Source: Anoxybacter fermentans
GTDB taxonomy: Bacteria; Bacillota; Halanaerobiia; DY22613
DNA length: 64,000 nucleotides
Direction of reading: 5' to 3'
Assembly: GCF_003991135.1 (NCBI RefSeq)
Contig: NZ_CP016379.1
Coordinates: 434,001 to 498,000, forward strand
This document shows, one piece after another, positions 37,544-49,795 of this stretch; within the stretch, counting starts at the first letter, position 1, and every line of letters starts with the position of its first letter. The notes under the pieces were generated by a model that made no database searches, had not been told where the DNA came from, and worked only from the letters and a program-made list of their open reading frames with translations. The translations under genes and the position numbers were made by a program.

Positions 37544-38731
37544 ATGTTGCGGAAAAAGACTTTAAAAGATATGGACTTTGAAAAAAAACGGGTTTTAGTC
37601 CGTGTGGATTTTAATGTTCCCATGAAGGATGGAAAAATCACTGATGATACCAGAATTAGAGCTGCCCTTCCTACTATTCAATATCTGATAAACTGCAATG
37701 CTAAAGTGATTCTGGCAAGTCATCTGGGTCGTCCGAAAGGCCAGGTTAAAGAGGAATTCCGTTTGGATCCTGTTGCCCATCGTTTATCTGAGTTGTTAGA
37801 AAAAGAAGTTTATAAAGTAGATGATTGTATTGGTGATGAGCCAAAGAAAGCCATTGAACAGATGAAATTTGGCGATGTGTTGGTTTTGGAAAATACCCGT
37901 TTTTATAAGGGCGAAAAAGAAAATGACCCGGAATTTGCTAAAGCATTAGCTGAACTTGCAGACGTTTTTGTTAACGATGCCTTTGGTGCTGCTCATCGTG
38001 CTCATGCTTCTACAGCTGGAGTTGCAGAATATCTGCCATCCTGTGCTGGTTTTTTGATGCAGCGTGAAATTGAAGCATTGAGTAAAGCTATCCATAACCC
38101 GGAACGGCCATTTACTGCTATTATTGGTGGAGCTAAGGTTTCTGATAAGATTGGTGTAATTGAGAATTTGTTAGATAAAGTAGATTCTCTTATTATTGGT
38201 GGTGGTATGGCTAATACCTTCATACGTGCTCAGGGCTATGAAACAGGTAAATCTCTGGTAGAAGAAGATAAGGTGGACCTTGCTAAAGAGTTAATTAAAA
38301 AAGCCGATGATAAAGGAATTAAGTTAGTTTTACCTGTAGATGTGGTTGTTGCATCTGAATTCAGTGCAGATGCTGATATCAAAGTAGTTCCGATAAGTGC
38401 TATTCCTGCTGATTGGCAAGCATTAGATATTGGTCCTGAGTCTATTGATGTATTCTCTGCTGTTATCCGTGATAGCAAAACTGTTGTCTGGAATGGACCG
38501 ATGGGTGTATTTGAGATGGAGCCATTTGCTAAAGGTACATTTGCTATAGCTAAAGCATTGGCTGAAGCAGATGTAACTTCTATTATTGGTGGCGGTGATT
38601 CTGCAGCAGCAGTTGCTAAAGCCGGTTTAAAAGATAAGATGACCCATGTATCTACCGGCGGTGGTGCATCACTAGAGTTTCTGGAAGGAAAGGAATTGCC
38701 AGGAATTGCTGCATTAAGTGATTTGGAGTAA
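37544..38731 (+). CDS. pgk: Phosphoglycerate kinase
   Basis: About 395 residues. [61 protein letters not shown] and the C-terminal GGGDSAAAV are all present. Produces ATP from 1,3-bisphosphoglycerate. Start ATG 37544 (or GTG 37541) follows AAAGGAGG. Same operon as gapA and tpiA. Confidence 0.97.
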   Translation: MLRKKTLKDMDFEKKRVLVRVDFNVPMKDGKITDDTRIRAALPTIQYLINCNAKVILASHLGRPKGQVKEEFRLDPVAHRLSELLEKEVYKVDDCIGDEPKKAIEQMKFGDVLVLENTRFYKGEKENDPEFAKALAELADVFVNDAFGAAHRAHASTAGVAEYLPSCAGFLMQREIEALSKAIHNPERPFTAIIGGAKVSDKIGVIENLLDKVDSLIIGGGMANTFIRAQGYETGKSLVEEDKVDLAKELIKKADDKGIKLVLPVDVVVASEFSADADIKVVPISAIPADWQALDIGPESIDVFSAVIRDSKTVVWNGPMGVFEMEPFAKGTFAIAKALAEADVTSIIGGGDSAAAVAKAGLKDKMTHVSTGGGASLEFLEGKELPGIAALSDLE

Positions 38732-38765
38732 GTTGATTTAAATGTTCGGAAGGGGGGAGAGGAAG

Positions 38766-39512
38766 GTGCGTAAGCCTTTTATCGCTGGAAATTGGAAGAT
38801 GAATAAGACAGTTTCAGAAGGTGCTGAGCTTGCCAAAGCTCTGATTTCCCTGGTTGAGGATGTCAATGATGTAGAGATTGTTGTCTGTCCACCTGCTGTT
38901 GATCTTTATTTGGTTAAAATGGTTTTAGAAGGAACCAATATTGGTCTTGGGGCACAAAATATGCATTGGGAAGATTCAGGAGCATTTACTGGCGAAATTT
39001 CTCCTGTGATGTTGAAGGAACTCTGTCAATATGTGATTATCGGTCACTCTGAACGTCGCCAATATTTTGCTGAGACCGATGAGACTGTAAATAAAAAAGT
39101 TAAAGCAGCTTTTGCTCATGAATTGATTCCCATTATATGTGTTGGTGAAAGTTTAGAAGAAAGAGAAAGCGGGCAAACTGAGAAGGTCTGTGAGCGTCAG
39201 GTTTTAGCTGCATTGGATGGTTTAACTGAAGAACAGGTTGCCAGGGCTATTATCGCTTATGAGCCAATCTGGGCCATTGGTACCGGTCGTTCAGCTACTT
39301 CTTCTGATGCCAATGAGACTATCGGTTTTATACGTAATGTAGTACGCAATAAATTTGGAGATTCTGCCGATAAGATGCGGATTTTATATGGCGGAAGTGT
39401 AAAACCTAACAATATCTCTGAATATATGAAAGAACCAGAGATTGATGGTGCTCTGGTAGGTGGTGCCAGTCTAGATGCTGAGTCTTTTGCAGCAATTGTC
39501 AAGTTCGAATAA
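38766..39512 (+). CDS. tpiA: Triosephosphate isomerase
   Basis: 248 residues from the GTG at 38766, the family's usual length. GNWKMN substrate lysine motif, IGHSERR, catalytic glutamate in YEPIWAIGTG, and GGSVKPNN phosphate loop. The RBS GGGGGAG lies before the GTG; the ATG at 38742 would add eight residues containing the RBS itself. Confidence 0.96.
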   Translation: MRKPFIAGNWKMNKTVSEGAELAKALISLVEDVNDVEIVVCPPAVDLYLVKMVLEGTNIGLGAQNMHWEDSGAFTGEISPVMLKELCQYVIIGHSERRQYFAETDETVNKKVKAAFAHELIPIICVGESLEERESGQTEKVCERQVLAALDGLTEEQVARAIIAYEPIWAIGTGRSATSSDANETIGFIRNVVRNKFGDSADKMRILYGGSVKPNNISEYMKEPEIDGALVGGASLDAESFAAIVKFE

Positions 39513-39533
39513 TATGCAGTAAGGGGGGAGTTT

Positions 39534-41066
39534 ATGAGACCAAAACCATTGGCCCTGATCATCATGGATGGTTGGGGAGAAAATCCTGAAAAAAAAGGTA
39601 ATGCAATTAAACTAGCTGATACTCCCTATATCGATTCTCTTTTTCAGAAATATCCCCATACTTTAATTGAAGCCTCAGGTAAAGCTGTAGGTTTACCTGA
39701 GGGTCAGATGGGGAACTCGGAAGTAGGTCATCTTAATATTGGAAGTGGTCGAATTGTCTATCAGGATTTCACCCGCATTTCGATGGCTATAGAAAGCGGT
39801 GAAATTTTTAAAAATCCCGTTCTGAAATCTGGGATGGAACATGCCAAAGCTAAAGGTAAGGCTCTTCATTTAATGGGACTTCTCTCAGATGGTGGAGTAC
39901 ACAGCCATATTGACCATCTTTTTGGTCTTCTTAAGATGGCAAAAGAATTAGAAGTAGAAGAAGTTTATATTCACGCCATTTTAGATGGTAGAGATACACC
40001 GCCAAAGAGTGCTAAAAAATATGTTCAGGCATTAGAGGAAAAGATTAATGAGTTGAATGTGGGAACCATTGCAACAGTTAGCGGCCGTTATTATACCATG
40101 GACCGGGATCAGCGCTGGGATAGAATTGAAAAAAGTTATCGGGCTATGGTTTTCGGTGAAGGTAAAACTACTTCTTCTGCAATAGAAGCCGTTGAGCAGG
40201 CTTATGCATCTGGTGAGACAGATGAATTTGTAACACCAACGGTTGTGGTTGATGAAAAAGGAAGTCCGCGCGGAACTATTAAAGAAGGAGATACAGTAAT
40301 TTTCTATAATTTCCGGGCTGATCGTGCACGGCAGATTACCCGCGCTCTGGCTTTGCCGGAGTTTGATGCCTTTGATCGTGGCAAATATCTTAATCTCCAC
40401 TATATCTGTATGACTGAATATGATGAAACTTTTAATTTACCAATTGCATTCCCACCTGAAGAGATTAAAGGAACTTTAGCTGAGGTTTTGAGTACAGCCG
40501 GGCTCAAACAGTTACGGATTGCTGAAACTGAGAAATATGCTCATGTAACATTCTTCTTTAATGGTGGTAAAGAAGAACCGGTAGAAGGGGAAGAACGTCG
40601 TTTAATACCTTCACCAAAAGTGGCTACTTATGATCAAAAGCCGTCTATGAGTGCATTTGAAGTTACAGATGCTTTGATAGAAGAGATTAATAAAGATATA
40701 TATGATGTTATTATCTTAAATTATGCTAACTGTGATATGGTGGGTCATACAGGAGATCTTGATGCAGCTATTAAGGCTGCTGAGGCTGTTGATCAATGTC
40801 TGGCAAAGTTGATTCCAATTATCCTGGATAAAGGCGGTCAGGTTCTTTTAACAGCGGATCATGGTAATGCCGAAAAGATGTTGGAAGGCGATAATCCTCA
40901 TACTGCTCATACCACATATCCTGTACCTATGATCTATATTGGTGGTCCTGAGGGTGTAAAACTTCGGGAAGGTGGAATCCTTGCCGATATCGCACCGACA
41001 ATGTTAGAAATTCTTGGTATTGGACAACCTGAGGAGATGACAGGTAAATCTCTTCTGGTTAAATAA
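39534..41066 (+). CDS. gpmI: 2,3-bisphosphoglycerate-independent phosphoglycerate mutase
   Basis: 510 residues. Alkaline-phosphatase superfamily metal sites: IMDGWG at the N-terminus, catalytic serine in [39 protein letters not shown] and TADHGNAE. Interconverts 3- and 2-phosphoglycerate with Mn2+. Twenty-one bases downstream of tpiA. Confidence 0.97.
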   Translation: MRPKPLALIIMDGWGENPEKKGNAIKLADTPYIDSLFQKYPHTLIEASGKAVGLPEGQMGNSEVGHLNIGSGRIVYQDFTRISMAIESGEIFKNPVLKSGMEHAKAKGKALHLMGLLSDGGVHSHIDHLFGLLKMAKELEVEEVYIHAILDGRDTPPKSAKKYVQALEEKINELNVGTIATVSGRYYTMDRDQRWDRIEKSYRAMVFGEGKTTSSAIEAVEQAYASGETDEFVTPTVVVDEKGSPRGTIKEGDTVIFYNFRADRARQITRALALPEFDAFDRGKYLNLHYICMTEYDETFNLPIAFPPEEIKGTLAEVLSTAGLKQLRIAETEKYAHVTFFFNGGKEEPVEGEERRLIPSPKVATYDQKPSMSAFEVTDALIEEINKDIYDVIILNYANCDMVGHTGDLDAAIKAAEAVDQCLAKLIPIILDKGGQVLLTADHGNAEKMLEGDNPHTAHTTYPVPMIYIGGPEGVKLREGGILADIAPTMLEILGIGQPEEMTGKSLLVK

Positions 41067-41071
41067 TTGAT

Positions 41072-41293
41072 GATTTTACTGCAAAAAGCTAAATTTTCGC
41101 TTTATAAAGAAATTTTTCGAACCATCTAAAGTTCGATTTTAGTCGAAATAAGGCACACTAATCAATGGGTCCTCCTGGCCTTTGATTAGCTCATCACATC
41201 CTGTGATGAGGCTTTATTTCGACTGAAATTTTACTAAGATGGTTAAACGAAAAATTTCTATGTCGCTCAAAATTAGCTTTTTGCAGTTTAATC
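41072..41293. repeat. Palindromic intergenic element, copy 9 (B to A), between gpmI and eno
   Basis: Full length, starting five bases after the gpmI stop: GATTTTACTGCAAAAAGC, B arm, CTAATCAATGGG/CCTTTGATTAG and CTCATCAC/GTGATGAG hairpins, A arm, GCTTTTTGCAGTTTAATC. It splits the glycolytic gene set a second time. Confidence 0.92.
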
Positions 41294-41304
41294 GTAGATT
41301 TTAA

Positions 41305-42618
<1,314 letters not shown>

Positions 42619-42647
42619 ACTATCCTCCCCGTGTTTATATATATATA

Positions 42648-42679
42648 GAGGCCTGTTTAATAGAACAGGCCTCATTTTC
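42648..42679 (+). terminator. Terminator after eno
   Basis: GAGGCCTGTT (42648-42657) and AACAGGCCTC (42664-42673), then ATTTTCT. Confidence 0.85.
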
Positions 42680-42719
42680 TCTATAATTCGGGATAGAGTG
42701 GTAAAAGTAGCTGTAAGTA

Positions 42720-42748
42720 TTGTAATTTTAGAGGTCTTGTGTTAAAAT
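42720..42748 (+). promoter_or_regulatory. Sigma-A promoter of secG
   Basis: TTGTAA (42720-42725), 17-bp spacer, TAAAAT (42743-42748), 39 bp before the secG ATG. Confidence 0.5.
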
Positions 42749-42786
42749 AAAGATTGGCGAATTTAATCGGGGGAGGTGTGAGGGGA

Positions 42787-43011
42787 ATGGTATTGGCTCT
42801 AAAAATTTTATTGATCATTGTATCTTTTATTCTGATTGCTGGTGTACTTCTACAGTCCGGAAAAAGTGCTGGTTTATCCGGTACTATTGATGGAGGAGCC
42901 ACTGCTTTTTTTGGCAAGAAGAAAGGGCTGGATGAATTTTTTGCGAAACTGACAACTGCTGCAGCTATTATTTTTATGATTTTGGCACTGGCAGTAGCCG
43001 CATTGGTCTAG
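42787..43011 (+). CDS. secG: Preprotein translocase subunit SecG
   Basis: 74 residues. Two transmembrane helices with the SecG loop between them: LLQSGKSAGLSGTIDGGATAFFGKKKG. Stabilises the SecYEG channel. ATG 42787 follows GGAGG; earlier in-frame codons contain the RBS. In many Firmicutes secG lies upstream of rnr-smpB-ssrA, as here, but five other genes are inserted between. Confidence 0.92.
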   Translation: MVLALKILLIIVSFILIAGVLLQSGKSAGLSGTIDGGATAFFGKKKGLDEFFAKLTTAAAIIFMILALAVAALV

Positions 43012-43086
43012 GACCGTAGGTTCTTTAAAAGAGTCCTTATTTGGGTTCTTTCTTATACTAAAAACAGAATAAGGAGGATGATTGTT

Positions 43087-45042
43087 GTGTTGTTTGCGGC
43101 GCCTGTTGCAGGTATATTAGCTCTGCTATTCGCGTTCTACCTAGCTAGTAAAATAGAAAAAGCTGATTTTGTCAATGATCGTGTTAGAGAATTGAGCAAA
43201 GCGATCCATGAGGGTGCTATGGCCTTTTTGAATCGTGAATATCGAATTCTGGTAATCTTTGTAATTGTTGTTGCTACTATTATGTTTTTAACTCCATCTT
43301 TAGGATATAAAACTGCTATTTCTTTTATTACCGGTGCTTTATTTTCCGCCCTTGCCGGCTTTTTAGGAATGAACATTGCTACCAGTGCTAATGGCCGGAC
43401 TGCTTCTGCTGCCAAAAAAGGTATGAATTCCGCTTTAGAGATTGCTTTCTCTGGCGGTGCTGTTATGGGTATGGCAGTAGTAGGACTGGGTCTTTTGGGA
43501 ATTGGAATTTTGGGCTATATATTTGGCCTGGAAAATATTCAAGGATTTGCTTTTGGTGCTTCCTCTATTGCACTGTTTGCACGTGTAGGTGGTGGTATTT
43601 ATACCAAAGCTGCTGATGTTGGAGCTGACCTGGTGGGTAAAGTAGAAGCCGGTATTCCTGAAGATGACCCACGGAACCCAGCGGTAATTGCTGATAATGT
43701 TGGTGATAATGTTGGTGACGTTGCAGGTATGGGTGCTGACCTTTTTGAATCTTATGTCGGTTCTATTATTGCTGCTATTACATTAGGTGCTATTAAAGGT
43801 CCTAACTATCTTATGTTGCCGATTTATATTGCTGCAGTAGGTATTATTGCGTCTATCATTGGTACCCGTTTTGTTCGTGCTAAAGAAGGTCGTAATTTAG
43901 GACAATCTCTTGAAATGGGAACCATCTGGAGTGGTATTATTACTCTGGTAGCTACTTTCTTTTTAGTGAAGTATACCATTGGTGATATGGGGGTATTTGG
44001 TGCTACTATTTCCGGTTTGATTGCTGGTATTTTGATTGGTCGAATTACTGAATACTATACTTCTGCGGATTATAAACCTGTACAAACCATAGCAGACCAA
44101 TCCCAGACCGGTACTGCAACAAATATCATTGGTGGTTTAGCTGTTGGTATGAAGAGTACAGCATATCCAATTATCATTATCGCAATTGCTATCTTCTTTG
44201 CATTCAAATTGGGTGGTCTGTACGGAATTGCTCTTTCCGCTGTTGGTATGCTTTCCATTGTTGGTATGACTGTAGCAGTAGACGCTTATGGTCCTATTGC
44301 TGATAATGCTGGTGGTATTGCTGAGATGGCTGAATTGGGTAAAGATGTTCGTAAGATTACTGATACTTTAGATGCAGTTGGTAATACCACTGCTGCAATC
44401 GGTAAAGGTTTTGCTATCGGTTCTGCTGCTCTGACAGCTCTTGCATTATTCTCTGCATATTCTGATGCTACTGGTCTGACTGGAACCGGTATTAGCTTAA
44501 CGGATGCTAATGTAATTATTGGTCTTTTGATTGGTGGTATGCTACCATTCCTCTTCTCTGCAATTACCATGCAAGCTGTAGGTAGAGCTGCTTTCCGTAT
44601 GATCGATGAAGTACGTCGTCAGTTTAGAGAAATTCCCGGTATTATGGAAGGTAAAGGACGTCCTGACTATGCACGTTGTGTAGATATCAGTACCAGTGCT
44701 GCTTTACGTGAAATGATTGTTCCAGGTCTAATGGCTGTAGTCGTACCCGTTGTAGTAGGTCTGATACTGGGTGCCGAAGCTTTAGGTGGTCTTTTAGCCG
44801 GGGCTCTGGTAACCGGAGTACTGATGGCTATAATGATGGCCAATGCCGGTGGTGCCTGGGATAATGCTAAGAAATACATCGAGGGCGGTAAATATGGTGG
44901 TAAAGGTAGCGATGCTCATAAAGCTGCCGTTGTTGGTGATACTGTTGGTGACCCATTTAAAGATACTTCCGGTCCGTCCTTGAATATCTTAATTAAGCTG
45001 ATGACTATAGTTTCCTTAGTATTTGCTCCACTCTTTATGTAA
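43087..45042 (+). CDS. hppA: Membrane ion-pumping pyrophosphatase, K+-dependent type
   Basis: About 651 residues and about 16 transmembrane helices. Pyrophosphate-binding [32 protein letters not shown], and [15 protein letters not shown]. The motif [10 protein letters not shown] carries alanine where K+-independent enzymes have lysine, marking the K+-dependent class. Pumps H+ or Na+ (not decidable by eye) using PPi, useful in an energy-limited anaerobe. GTG 43087 has better spacing to AGGAGG than the abutting ATG 43078. Confidence 0.95.
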   Translation: MLFAAPVAGILALLFAFYLASKIEKADFVNDRVRELSKAIHEGAMAFLNREYRILVIFVIVVATIMFLTPSLGYKTAISFITGALFSALAGFLGMNIATSANGRTASAAKKGMNSALEIAFSGGAVMGMAVVGLGLLGIGILGYIFGLENIQGFAFGASSIALFARVGGGIYTKAADVGADLVGKVEAGIPEDDPRNPAVIADNVGDNVGDVAGMGADLFESYVGSIIAAITLGAIKGPNYLMLPIYIAAVGIIASIIGTRFVRAKEGRNLGQSLEMGTIWSGIITLVATFFLVKYTIGDMGVFGATISGLIAGILIGRITEYYTSADYKPVQTIADQSQTGTATNIIGGLAVGMKSTAYPIIIIAIAIFFAFKLGGLYGIALSAVGMLSIVGMTVAVDAYGPIADNAGGIAEMAELGKDVRKITDTLDAVGNTTAAIGKGFAIGSAALTALALFSAYSDATGLTGTGISLTDANVIIGLLIGGMLPFLFSAITMQAVGRAAFRMIDEVRRQFREIPGIMEGKGRPDYARCVDISTSAALREMIVPGLMAVVVPVVVGLILGAEALGGLLAGALVTGVLMAIMMANAGGAWDNAKKYIEGGKYGGKGSDAHKAAVVGDTVGDPFKDTSGPSLNILIKLMTIVSLVFAPLFM

Positions 45043-45059
45043 TCTGGACAAGTATATCA

Positions 45060-45095
45060 CCCCATGAGTTCCTAAGTGGATTCATGGGGTTTTTA
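45060..45095 (+). terminator. Terminator after hppA
   Basis: CCCCATGA (45060-45067) and TCATGGGG (45082-45089), followed by TTTTTAT. Confidence 0.8.
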
Positions 45096-45206
45096 TTTGT
45101 TTTCAGGCAGGGATAAAGCAATTTTTACCGAATTCATTATAAATGTACATCTAAAATGGGTTAAAACTACTCTTTTTGGGTTAGTTTAATTATGGAGGGA
45201 AAAAAT

Positions 45207-45593
45207 ATGGAAGATTTGAACATGTGTTTTGCTTGCGGAAAGGATAACCCTATCGGATTCAAGTTAGTTTTTAGAGAGGTAGGAGAAAACAAAGTTATGG
45301 CCATTTTTACGCCGGAAGAATTCCATCAGGGTTATCCTGAGGTTATGCATGGTGGTCTGATAACAACTCTTTTAGATGAAGCAATGGCAAAAGTGATCAA
45401 TTTTCGCGGTATTCAAGCAGTAACTGCTACTTTAGAAGTTAAGTTTCGTAATCCGGTACCCATTGGTAGGGAGTTAAAGATATTTGGTGAACTGGTTGAA
45501 GAGAAAAAGCGTCGTTGTGGTATGAAAGCCTGGGTAGAGGATGAAGAAGGTAATATTTTGGCCGAAGCTAGTGCGGTATTTATCAAATTATAA
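45207..45593 (+). CDS. Hotdog-fold thioesterase (PaaI-like)
   Basis: 128 residues. Begins with a CFACGKDNPIG cysteine motif common in a PaaI subfamily, then HGGLITTLLDEAMA, which contains the hotdog catalytic helix, and VKFRNPVPIG. Cleaves acyl-CoA or similar thioesters; the substrate is unknown. ATG 45207 follows GGAGGG (45194); the ATG at 45192 overlaps that RBS. Followed after 25 bp by an HD-domain gene, likely co-transcribed. Confidence 0.85.
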   Translation: MEDLNMCFACGKDNPIGFKLVFREVGENKVMAIFTPEEFHQGYPEVMHGGLITTLLDEAMAKVINFRGIQAVTATLEVKFRNPVPIGRELKIFGELVEEKKRRCGMKAWVEDEEGNILAEASAVFIKL

Positions 45594-45618
45594 AAAATTA
45601 TATTAGGAGGTATGGATA

Positions 45619-46182
45619 ATGGCAAAAATAATGAGTAGAGAAGAAGCATTAAATCTGGTAAAACAGGAGATTAAACAGAAAAATTTGATTAAACATTGCC
45701 TGGCTGTAGAGGCGGTAATGAGACGGCTTGCCAATCATTTTGGAAAAAATGAAGAGAAATGGGCTTTAGCCGGATTGCTCCATGATATTGATTATGATAA
45801 GACAGCTAATGACCCTGAGCGGCACAGTATCGTGGGAGCAGATTTTTTAGCAGAAAAGGGATTAGATGAAGATATTGTGTATGCAATAAGGGTACATAAT
45901 GATGTACACGGGCTTCCACGGAAAAGTTTGATGGACAAAGCTCTCTATGCCAGTGATCCATTGACCGGTTTGATTGTAGCGGCTGCTTTAATCCATCCGG
46001 AGAAAAAGTTAAATGCCATCGATACCGGTTTTGTGCTCAATAGATTTAAAGAGAAAAATTTCGCTAGAGGTGCATCAAGAGAGCAGATTTCATCCTGTGA
46101 AGAGATGGGATTGAGTCTTGAAGAGTTTATTACTCTTGGACTTGAAGCTATGCAGTCAATTCATGAAGAACTGGGATTATAA
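45619..46182 (+). CDS. HDIG-domain metal-dependent hydrolase
   Basis: 187 residues. HCLAVEAVM (first His), GLLHDIDYDK (HD pair) and RVHND form the HD fold. Short soluble HD proteins of this kind hydrolyse phosphate esters or nucleotides; the exact substrate is unknown. RBS TAGGAGG. Lies between the thioesterase and nitroreductase genes with short gaps. Confidence 0.85.
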   Translation: MAKIMSREEALNLVKQEIKQKNLIKHCLAVEAVMRRLANHFGKNEEKWALAGLLHDIDYDKTANDPERHSIVGADFLAEKGLDEDIVYAIRVHNDVHGLPRKSLMDKALYASDPLTGLIVAAALIHPEKKLNAIDTGFVLNRFKEKNFARGASREQISSCEEMGLSLEEFITLGLEAMQSIHEELGL

Positions 46183-46205
46183 AAACTTAAAGAGGGGGAA
46201 TCAGG

Positions 46206-46727
46206 ATGGATTTTTATCAACTGATTAAAACACGCCGGAGTGTCAGGAAATATGAGAGTAGACCTGTAGAAGAAGAAAAATTAATGCGGATATTAAATGC
46301 GGCCAGACTGGCTCCATCGGGCAAAAATGCTCAGGCCTGGAAATTTATTGTGGTTAAAGATCAGGAGTTAAAGGAGAAGATTGTTAAAGCAGCCAAAGGC
46401 CAGAAATTTTTAGCTGAAGCTGATTGTATCATTGTCTGCTGTGTCAATGAAGAGGAAGTTTATCAGGGCCATGGTAACTATATGACTTCTTTTGCAGTGG
46501 ATGGGGCCATTGCTATGGACCATTTGATTCTGGCAGCCCATTATGAAGGTTTAGGAACCTGCTGGATTGGTGCATTTTTTGAAGATCAGATAAAAGAAAT
46601 TCTCAATATTCCAGATCCATATCGGGTAGTAGCAATGACACCATTGGGTTATCCTGCTGGAGAGCAGAAAGATCGTGGTCGTAAACCTTTAGAGGAGATT
46701 ATAGCTTTTGATGGGTGGAAATGGTGA
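46206..46727 (+). CDS. Nitroreductase-family flavoprotein
   Basis: 173 residues. RRSVRKYESRPVEEEKL at the N-terminus and APSGKNAQAWKFIVV (FMN binding), AAHYEGLGTCWIGAF, LGYPAGE. NAD(P)H-dependent FMN reductase family; physiological substrate unknown. Followed by a hairpin-rich element instead of a gene. Confidence 0.88.
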   Translation: MDFYQLIKTRRSVRKYESRPVEEEKLMRILNAARLAPSGKNAQAWKFIVVKDQELKEKIVKAAKGQKFLAEADCIIVCCVNEEEVYQGHGNYMTSFAVDGAIAMDHLILAAHYEGLGTCWIGAFFEDQIKEILNIPDPYRVVAMTPLGYPAGEQKDRGRKPLEEIIAFDGWKW

Positions 46728-46739
46728 GAGATTATTGGT

Positions 46740-47015
46740 CAAAAATTTTCCTTTCCCTACTTAAAAGGGGAGAGGTTCAGGCTGTTGAAAAAGGGGAGGC
46801 GCACATAACTTGCTCCCACAGAGGCTCAGAAAAACTAAATATAATTTCTTCTGCTACTGGACGCTCCGCCATCCTGGCTTTAGCCTTGACTTATACACTT
46901 CAGAAATTATGTTTAGTTTTTCTGACAGTGCACGGGCATGTCTCTAAAAAAGAGAGGTTTGCAACAAGCTCTACCTCTCCCCACTTAAAAGAGGAGAGGT
47001 TCTTAAAAAGGTAGC
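46740..47015. repeat. Hairpin-rich intergenic element of a second type
   Basis: Two direct copies of a CTTAAAAGRGGAGAGGTTC-like unit bound the region (about 46758 and 46984). Inside, CAGAAAAACTAAATATAATT (46827) pairs with AATTATGTTTAGTTTTTCTG (46905) as a long inverted repeat of about 23 bp; the third-arm sequence between them is GC-richer. A 99-codon frame across it (46715-47014) is not credible. Unrelated in sequence to the ACTGCAAAAAGC family. Confidence 0.6.
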
Positions 47016-47073
47016 TTTCAGTTCAAGGATAGATTATAGTAAATAAAATGTAACGTAAAAGAGGGAGATAAAA

Positions 47074-49191
47074 ATGAGTGCTAGACAGACAATTTTAGAC
47101 TTTATGCGGGAAAAAGCATATAAACCTATGTCTGCAGAAGAATTGCTAAAGGTCTTTGAAATTCCGAAAAAAGAATCCAAAGCATTTTTAAAACTACTAA
47201 AACAGATGGAGAAAGATGGGGAGATTGTTAAGACCAGGGCCAACCTTTATGGGGTACCTGAACGGATGAATCTGGTAGTGGGGCGTTTATATGGACATCC
47301 ACGGGGATATGGCTTTGTGATTCCTGATGATCCAGATATGGAGGATCTTTTTATTGGCCCTGAGGATTTAAATGGTGCTATGCATAATGACCGGGTTATT
47401 GCCAGAATTAATAAGCAGACCAGAGGGAAGCGAAAAGAAGGAGAGATAATCCGGATATTGAACAGAGCCAACAGGCGAATCGTAGGAAATTTTGAAAAGA
47501 GTAGGCATTTTGGTTTTGTGGTTCCCGATGATAAACGAATAACTAATGATGTTTTTGTTCCTAAAGAAGAATTTAATGGCGCAAAAGAAGGTCAAAAGGT
47601 GGTTGTTGAAATTACCCGCTGGCCTGAAAAACGGCGAAATCCTGAGGGAAGAATTGTTGAGATTTTAGGATATGTGGGTGATCCTGGAGTTGATATTGCT
47701 GGTATTATCCATCAGCTTGATCTTCCTCTGGACTTTCCAAAGGATGTTTTAAAAGAAGCTAATGCAATAAGTGAAGAAATTCCGGAAAGTGAGATCAAAC
47801 GGCGGCAGGATTTAAGAAATCTCATTACCTTTACCATTGATGGTGAGGATGCAAAAGATTTTGATGATGCTGTATCTATTGAACAGCTGGATGAAAATAC
47901 AGTCCGGTTGGGAGTACATATCGCTGATGTAACCCATTATGTTAAAGAGGGTTCGGCCCTGGATCAGGAAGCGTTAAAACGGGGAACCAGTATCTATCTG
48001 GTGGATAGGGTAATTCCCATGCTCCCTAAACGGCTCTCCAATGGAATTTGTTCATTGAATCCTTATGAAGATCGATTGACCATGACCTGTATGATGGATA
48101 TTGACCTTAGGGATGGACGGGTTATAAAATATGATATTTTTGAAAGTGTGATTAGAAGTAGTGAAAGGTTGACCTATAATCAAGTCAATAAAATGTTAGT
48201 TGATAATGATCAAGAACTGAGGGAACGGTATAGCCGATTAGTACCCTATCTGGAATTGATGGAAAAACTCTGTCTGGTATTACGCAAAAGGCGGATGGAG
48301 CGGGGAAGTATTGATTTTAATTTTCCAGAAACCAAAGTGAAGTTAGACGAAAACGGCAAACCTATTGATATTATAAAAGTAGAGCGAGATATTGCTGAAA
48401 AGATTATTGAAGAGTTTATGATTAAAGCCAATGAAGTAGTAGCCGAAGATATGTATTGGCGGCAGGTTCCATTTATTTATCGTGTCCATGAGGAACCGGA
48501 TCAGCAAAAATTAGCTGATTTTAACGAGTTTATTCATAATTTTGGTTACCATATTAAAGGAATTCAAAATGAAGTACACCCACGTCAACTCCAGGAGATT
48601 CTAAAAAAAGTTGAAGGAACTGTAGAAGAGCATATGATCAATACAGTACTTTTGCGGTCAATGAAGCAAGCCAAATATACCACAGTTCCTATTGGCCATT
48701 TTGGATTGGCTACCGAATATTATACCCATTTTACTTCACCTATCCGGCGTTATCCTGACCTGCAAATTCACAGGATTATTAAAGAGGTTTTAAAGAAGGG
48801 TTCACTTACAAATAAACGGATTCAGGAATTAGAGGAGTTATTACCTGAGGTTGCTGAACATTCATCCCTTCAAGAGCGAAAAGCTATGGATGCTGAACGG
48901 GATAGTATTGATCTAAAGAAAGTTGAATATATGTTGGATAAAATTGGTCACCAATTTGAAGGGATAATCAATGGTGTTGCTTCTTTTGGATTCTTTGTTG
49001 AACTCGAGAATTCTGTAGAAGGTATGGTACGGGTTAGCCGCATGACCGATGATTATTATCATTATCATGAAGATCAATATGCTTTAATTGGAGAACGGAC
49101 GGGCAAAGTATATCGGTTAGGAGACCGGGTGAAAGTTGAAGTCTATCGGGTTAATTTAGAGGAACGTGAAATTGATCTGATTCTGGTATGA
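47074..49191 (+). CDS. rnr: Ribonuclease R
   Basis: 705 residues. N-terminal winged helix (about 1-70), two cold-shock/OB domains (YGHPRGYGFVIPD, ARINKQTRGK), RNB catalytic domain with the aspartates of TIDGEDAKDFDDAVSIE and HFTSPIRRYPDLQIHR, and a C-terminal S1 domain (FEGIINGVASFGFFVELEN). A 3'-5' exonuclease that degrades structured RNA and works with tmRNA. It precedes smpB and ssrA, the usual Firmicute order. Confidence 0.96.
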   Translation: MSARQTILDFMREKAYKPMSAEELLKVFEIPKKESKAFLKLLKQMEKDGEIVKTRANLYGVPERMNLVVGRLYGHPRGYGFVIPDDPDMEDLFIGPEDLNGAMHNDRVIARINKQTRGKRKEGEIIRILNRANRRIVGNFEKSRHFGFVVPDDKRITNDVFVPKEEFNGAKEGQKVVVEITRWPEKRRNPEGRIVEILGYVGDPGVDIAGIIHQLDLPLDFPKDVLKEANAISEEIPESEIKRRQDLRNLITFTIDGEDAKDFDDAVSIEQLDENTVRLGVHIADVTHYVKEGSALDQEALKRGTSIYLVDRVIPMLPKRLSNGICSLNPYEDRLTMTCMMDIDLRDGRVIKYDIFESVIRSSERLTYNQVNKMLVDNDQELRERYSRLVPYLELMEKLCLVLRKRRMERGSIDFNFPETKVKLDENGKPIDIIKVERDIAEKIIEEFMIKANEVVAEDMYWRQVPFIYRVHEEPDQQKLADFNEFIHNFGYHIKGIQNEVHPRQLQEILKKVEGTVEEHMINTVLLRSMKQAKYTTVPIGHFGLATEYYTHFTSPIRRYPDLQIHRIIKEVLKKGSLTNKRIQELEELLPEVAEHSSLQERKAMDAERDSIDLKKVEYMLDKIGHQFEGIINGVASFGFFVELENSVEGMVRVSRMTDDYYHYHEDQYALIGERTGKVYRLGDRVKVEVYRVNLEEREIDLILV

Positions 49192-49258
49192 AATTCGGAA
49201 ATAAACCATTAGAAGTCAGGGTTAGAGTTAAGTTATTATCTAACTTCTGACTTCTAAC

Positions 49259-49286
49259 TTGACAGTAAGAATAAAATTGTTATAAT
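49259..49286 (+). promoter_or_regulatory. Promoter of smpB
   Basis: TTGACA (49259-49264), 16-bp spacer, TATAAT (49281-49286). A hairpin AGAAGTCAG (49211) / CTGACTTCT (49247) without a U run lies just upstream, between rnr and this promoter. Confidence 0.65.
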
Positions 49287-49323
49287 AAAGAAAGTAAGTT
49301 TTTAGCTGTGGGAGGGTTAAGGG

Positions 49324-49782
49324 ATGGCTGAGGATATTAAAGTTGTTGCTACAAATAGAAAAGCCCGTCATGATTTTCATATCATAGAAACCTATGAAGC
49401 CGGGATAAAGCTTCAAGGTACAGAGGTTAAGTCAGTCAGGTTAGGACGGGTTAATATAAAAGATAGTTTTGCCAAGATAGAAGACGGCGAGATCTTTCTT
49501 TATAATATGCACATTAGTCCTTATGAATTTGGCAATCGTTTTAATCATGACCCTGAACGGAAACGAAAGCTTTTAATGCATAAACATGAGATTCGTCGTC
49601 TTTATGGAAAAGTTAGAGAAAGAGGGTTTAGTCTGGTTCCATTACGTCTTTATTTTCGCCGTAATTGGTTGAAAGTTGAATTGGCTTTAGTCAAAGGTAA
49701 AAAGCTTTATGATAAACGTGAAGATATTGCTAAAAGAACCGCACAGCGCCAGATTGACCGGGCTTTAAGAGGACGGTATTAA
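49324..49782 (+). CDS. smpB: SsrA-binding protein SmpB
   Basis: 152 residues. [45 protein letters not shown], and the basic tail [19 protein letters not shown]. Binds tmRNA and brings it to stalled ribosomes. The tmRNA gene follows directly. Confidence 0.97.
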   Translation: MAEDIKVVATNRKARHDFHIIETYEAGIKLQGTEVKSVRLGRVNIKDSFAKIEDGEIFLYNMHISPYEFGNRFNHDPERKRKLLMHKHEIRRLYGKVRERGFSLVPLRLYFRRNWLKVELALVKGKKLYDKREDIAKRTAQRQIDRALRGRY

Positions 49783-49795
49783 TTAAAATTTAATC

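Noticed and set aside
46715-47014. 99-codon frame after the nitroreductase gene
   Set aside because: It overlaps the nitroreductase end, has no RBS and runs through a direct- and inverted-repeat element; its composition is unlike a protein.
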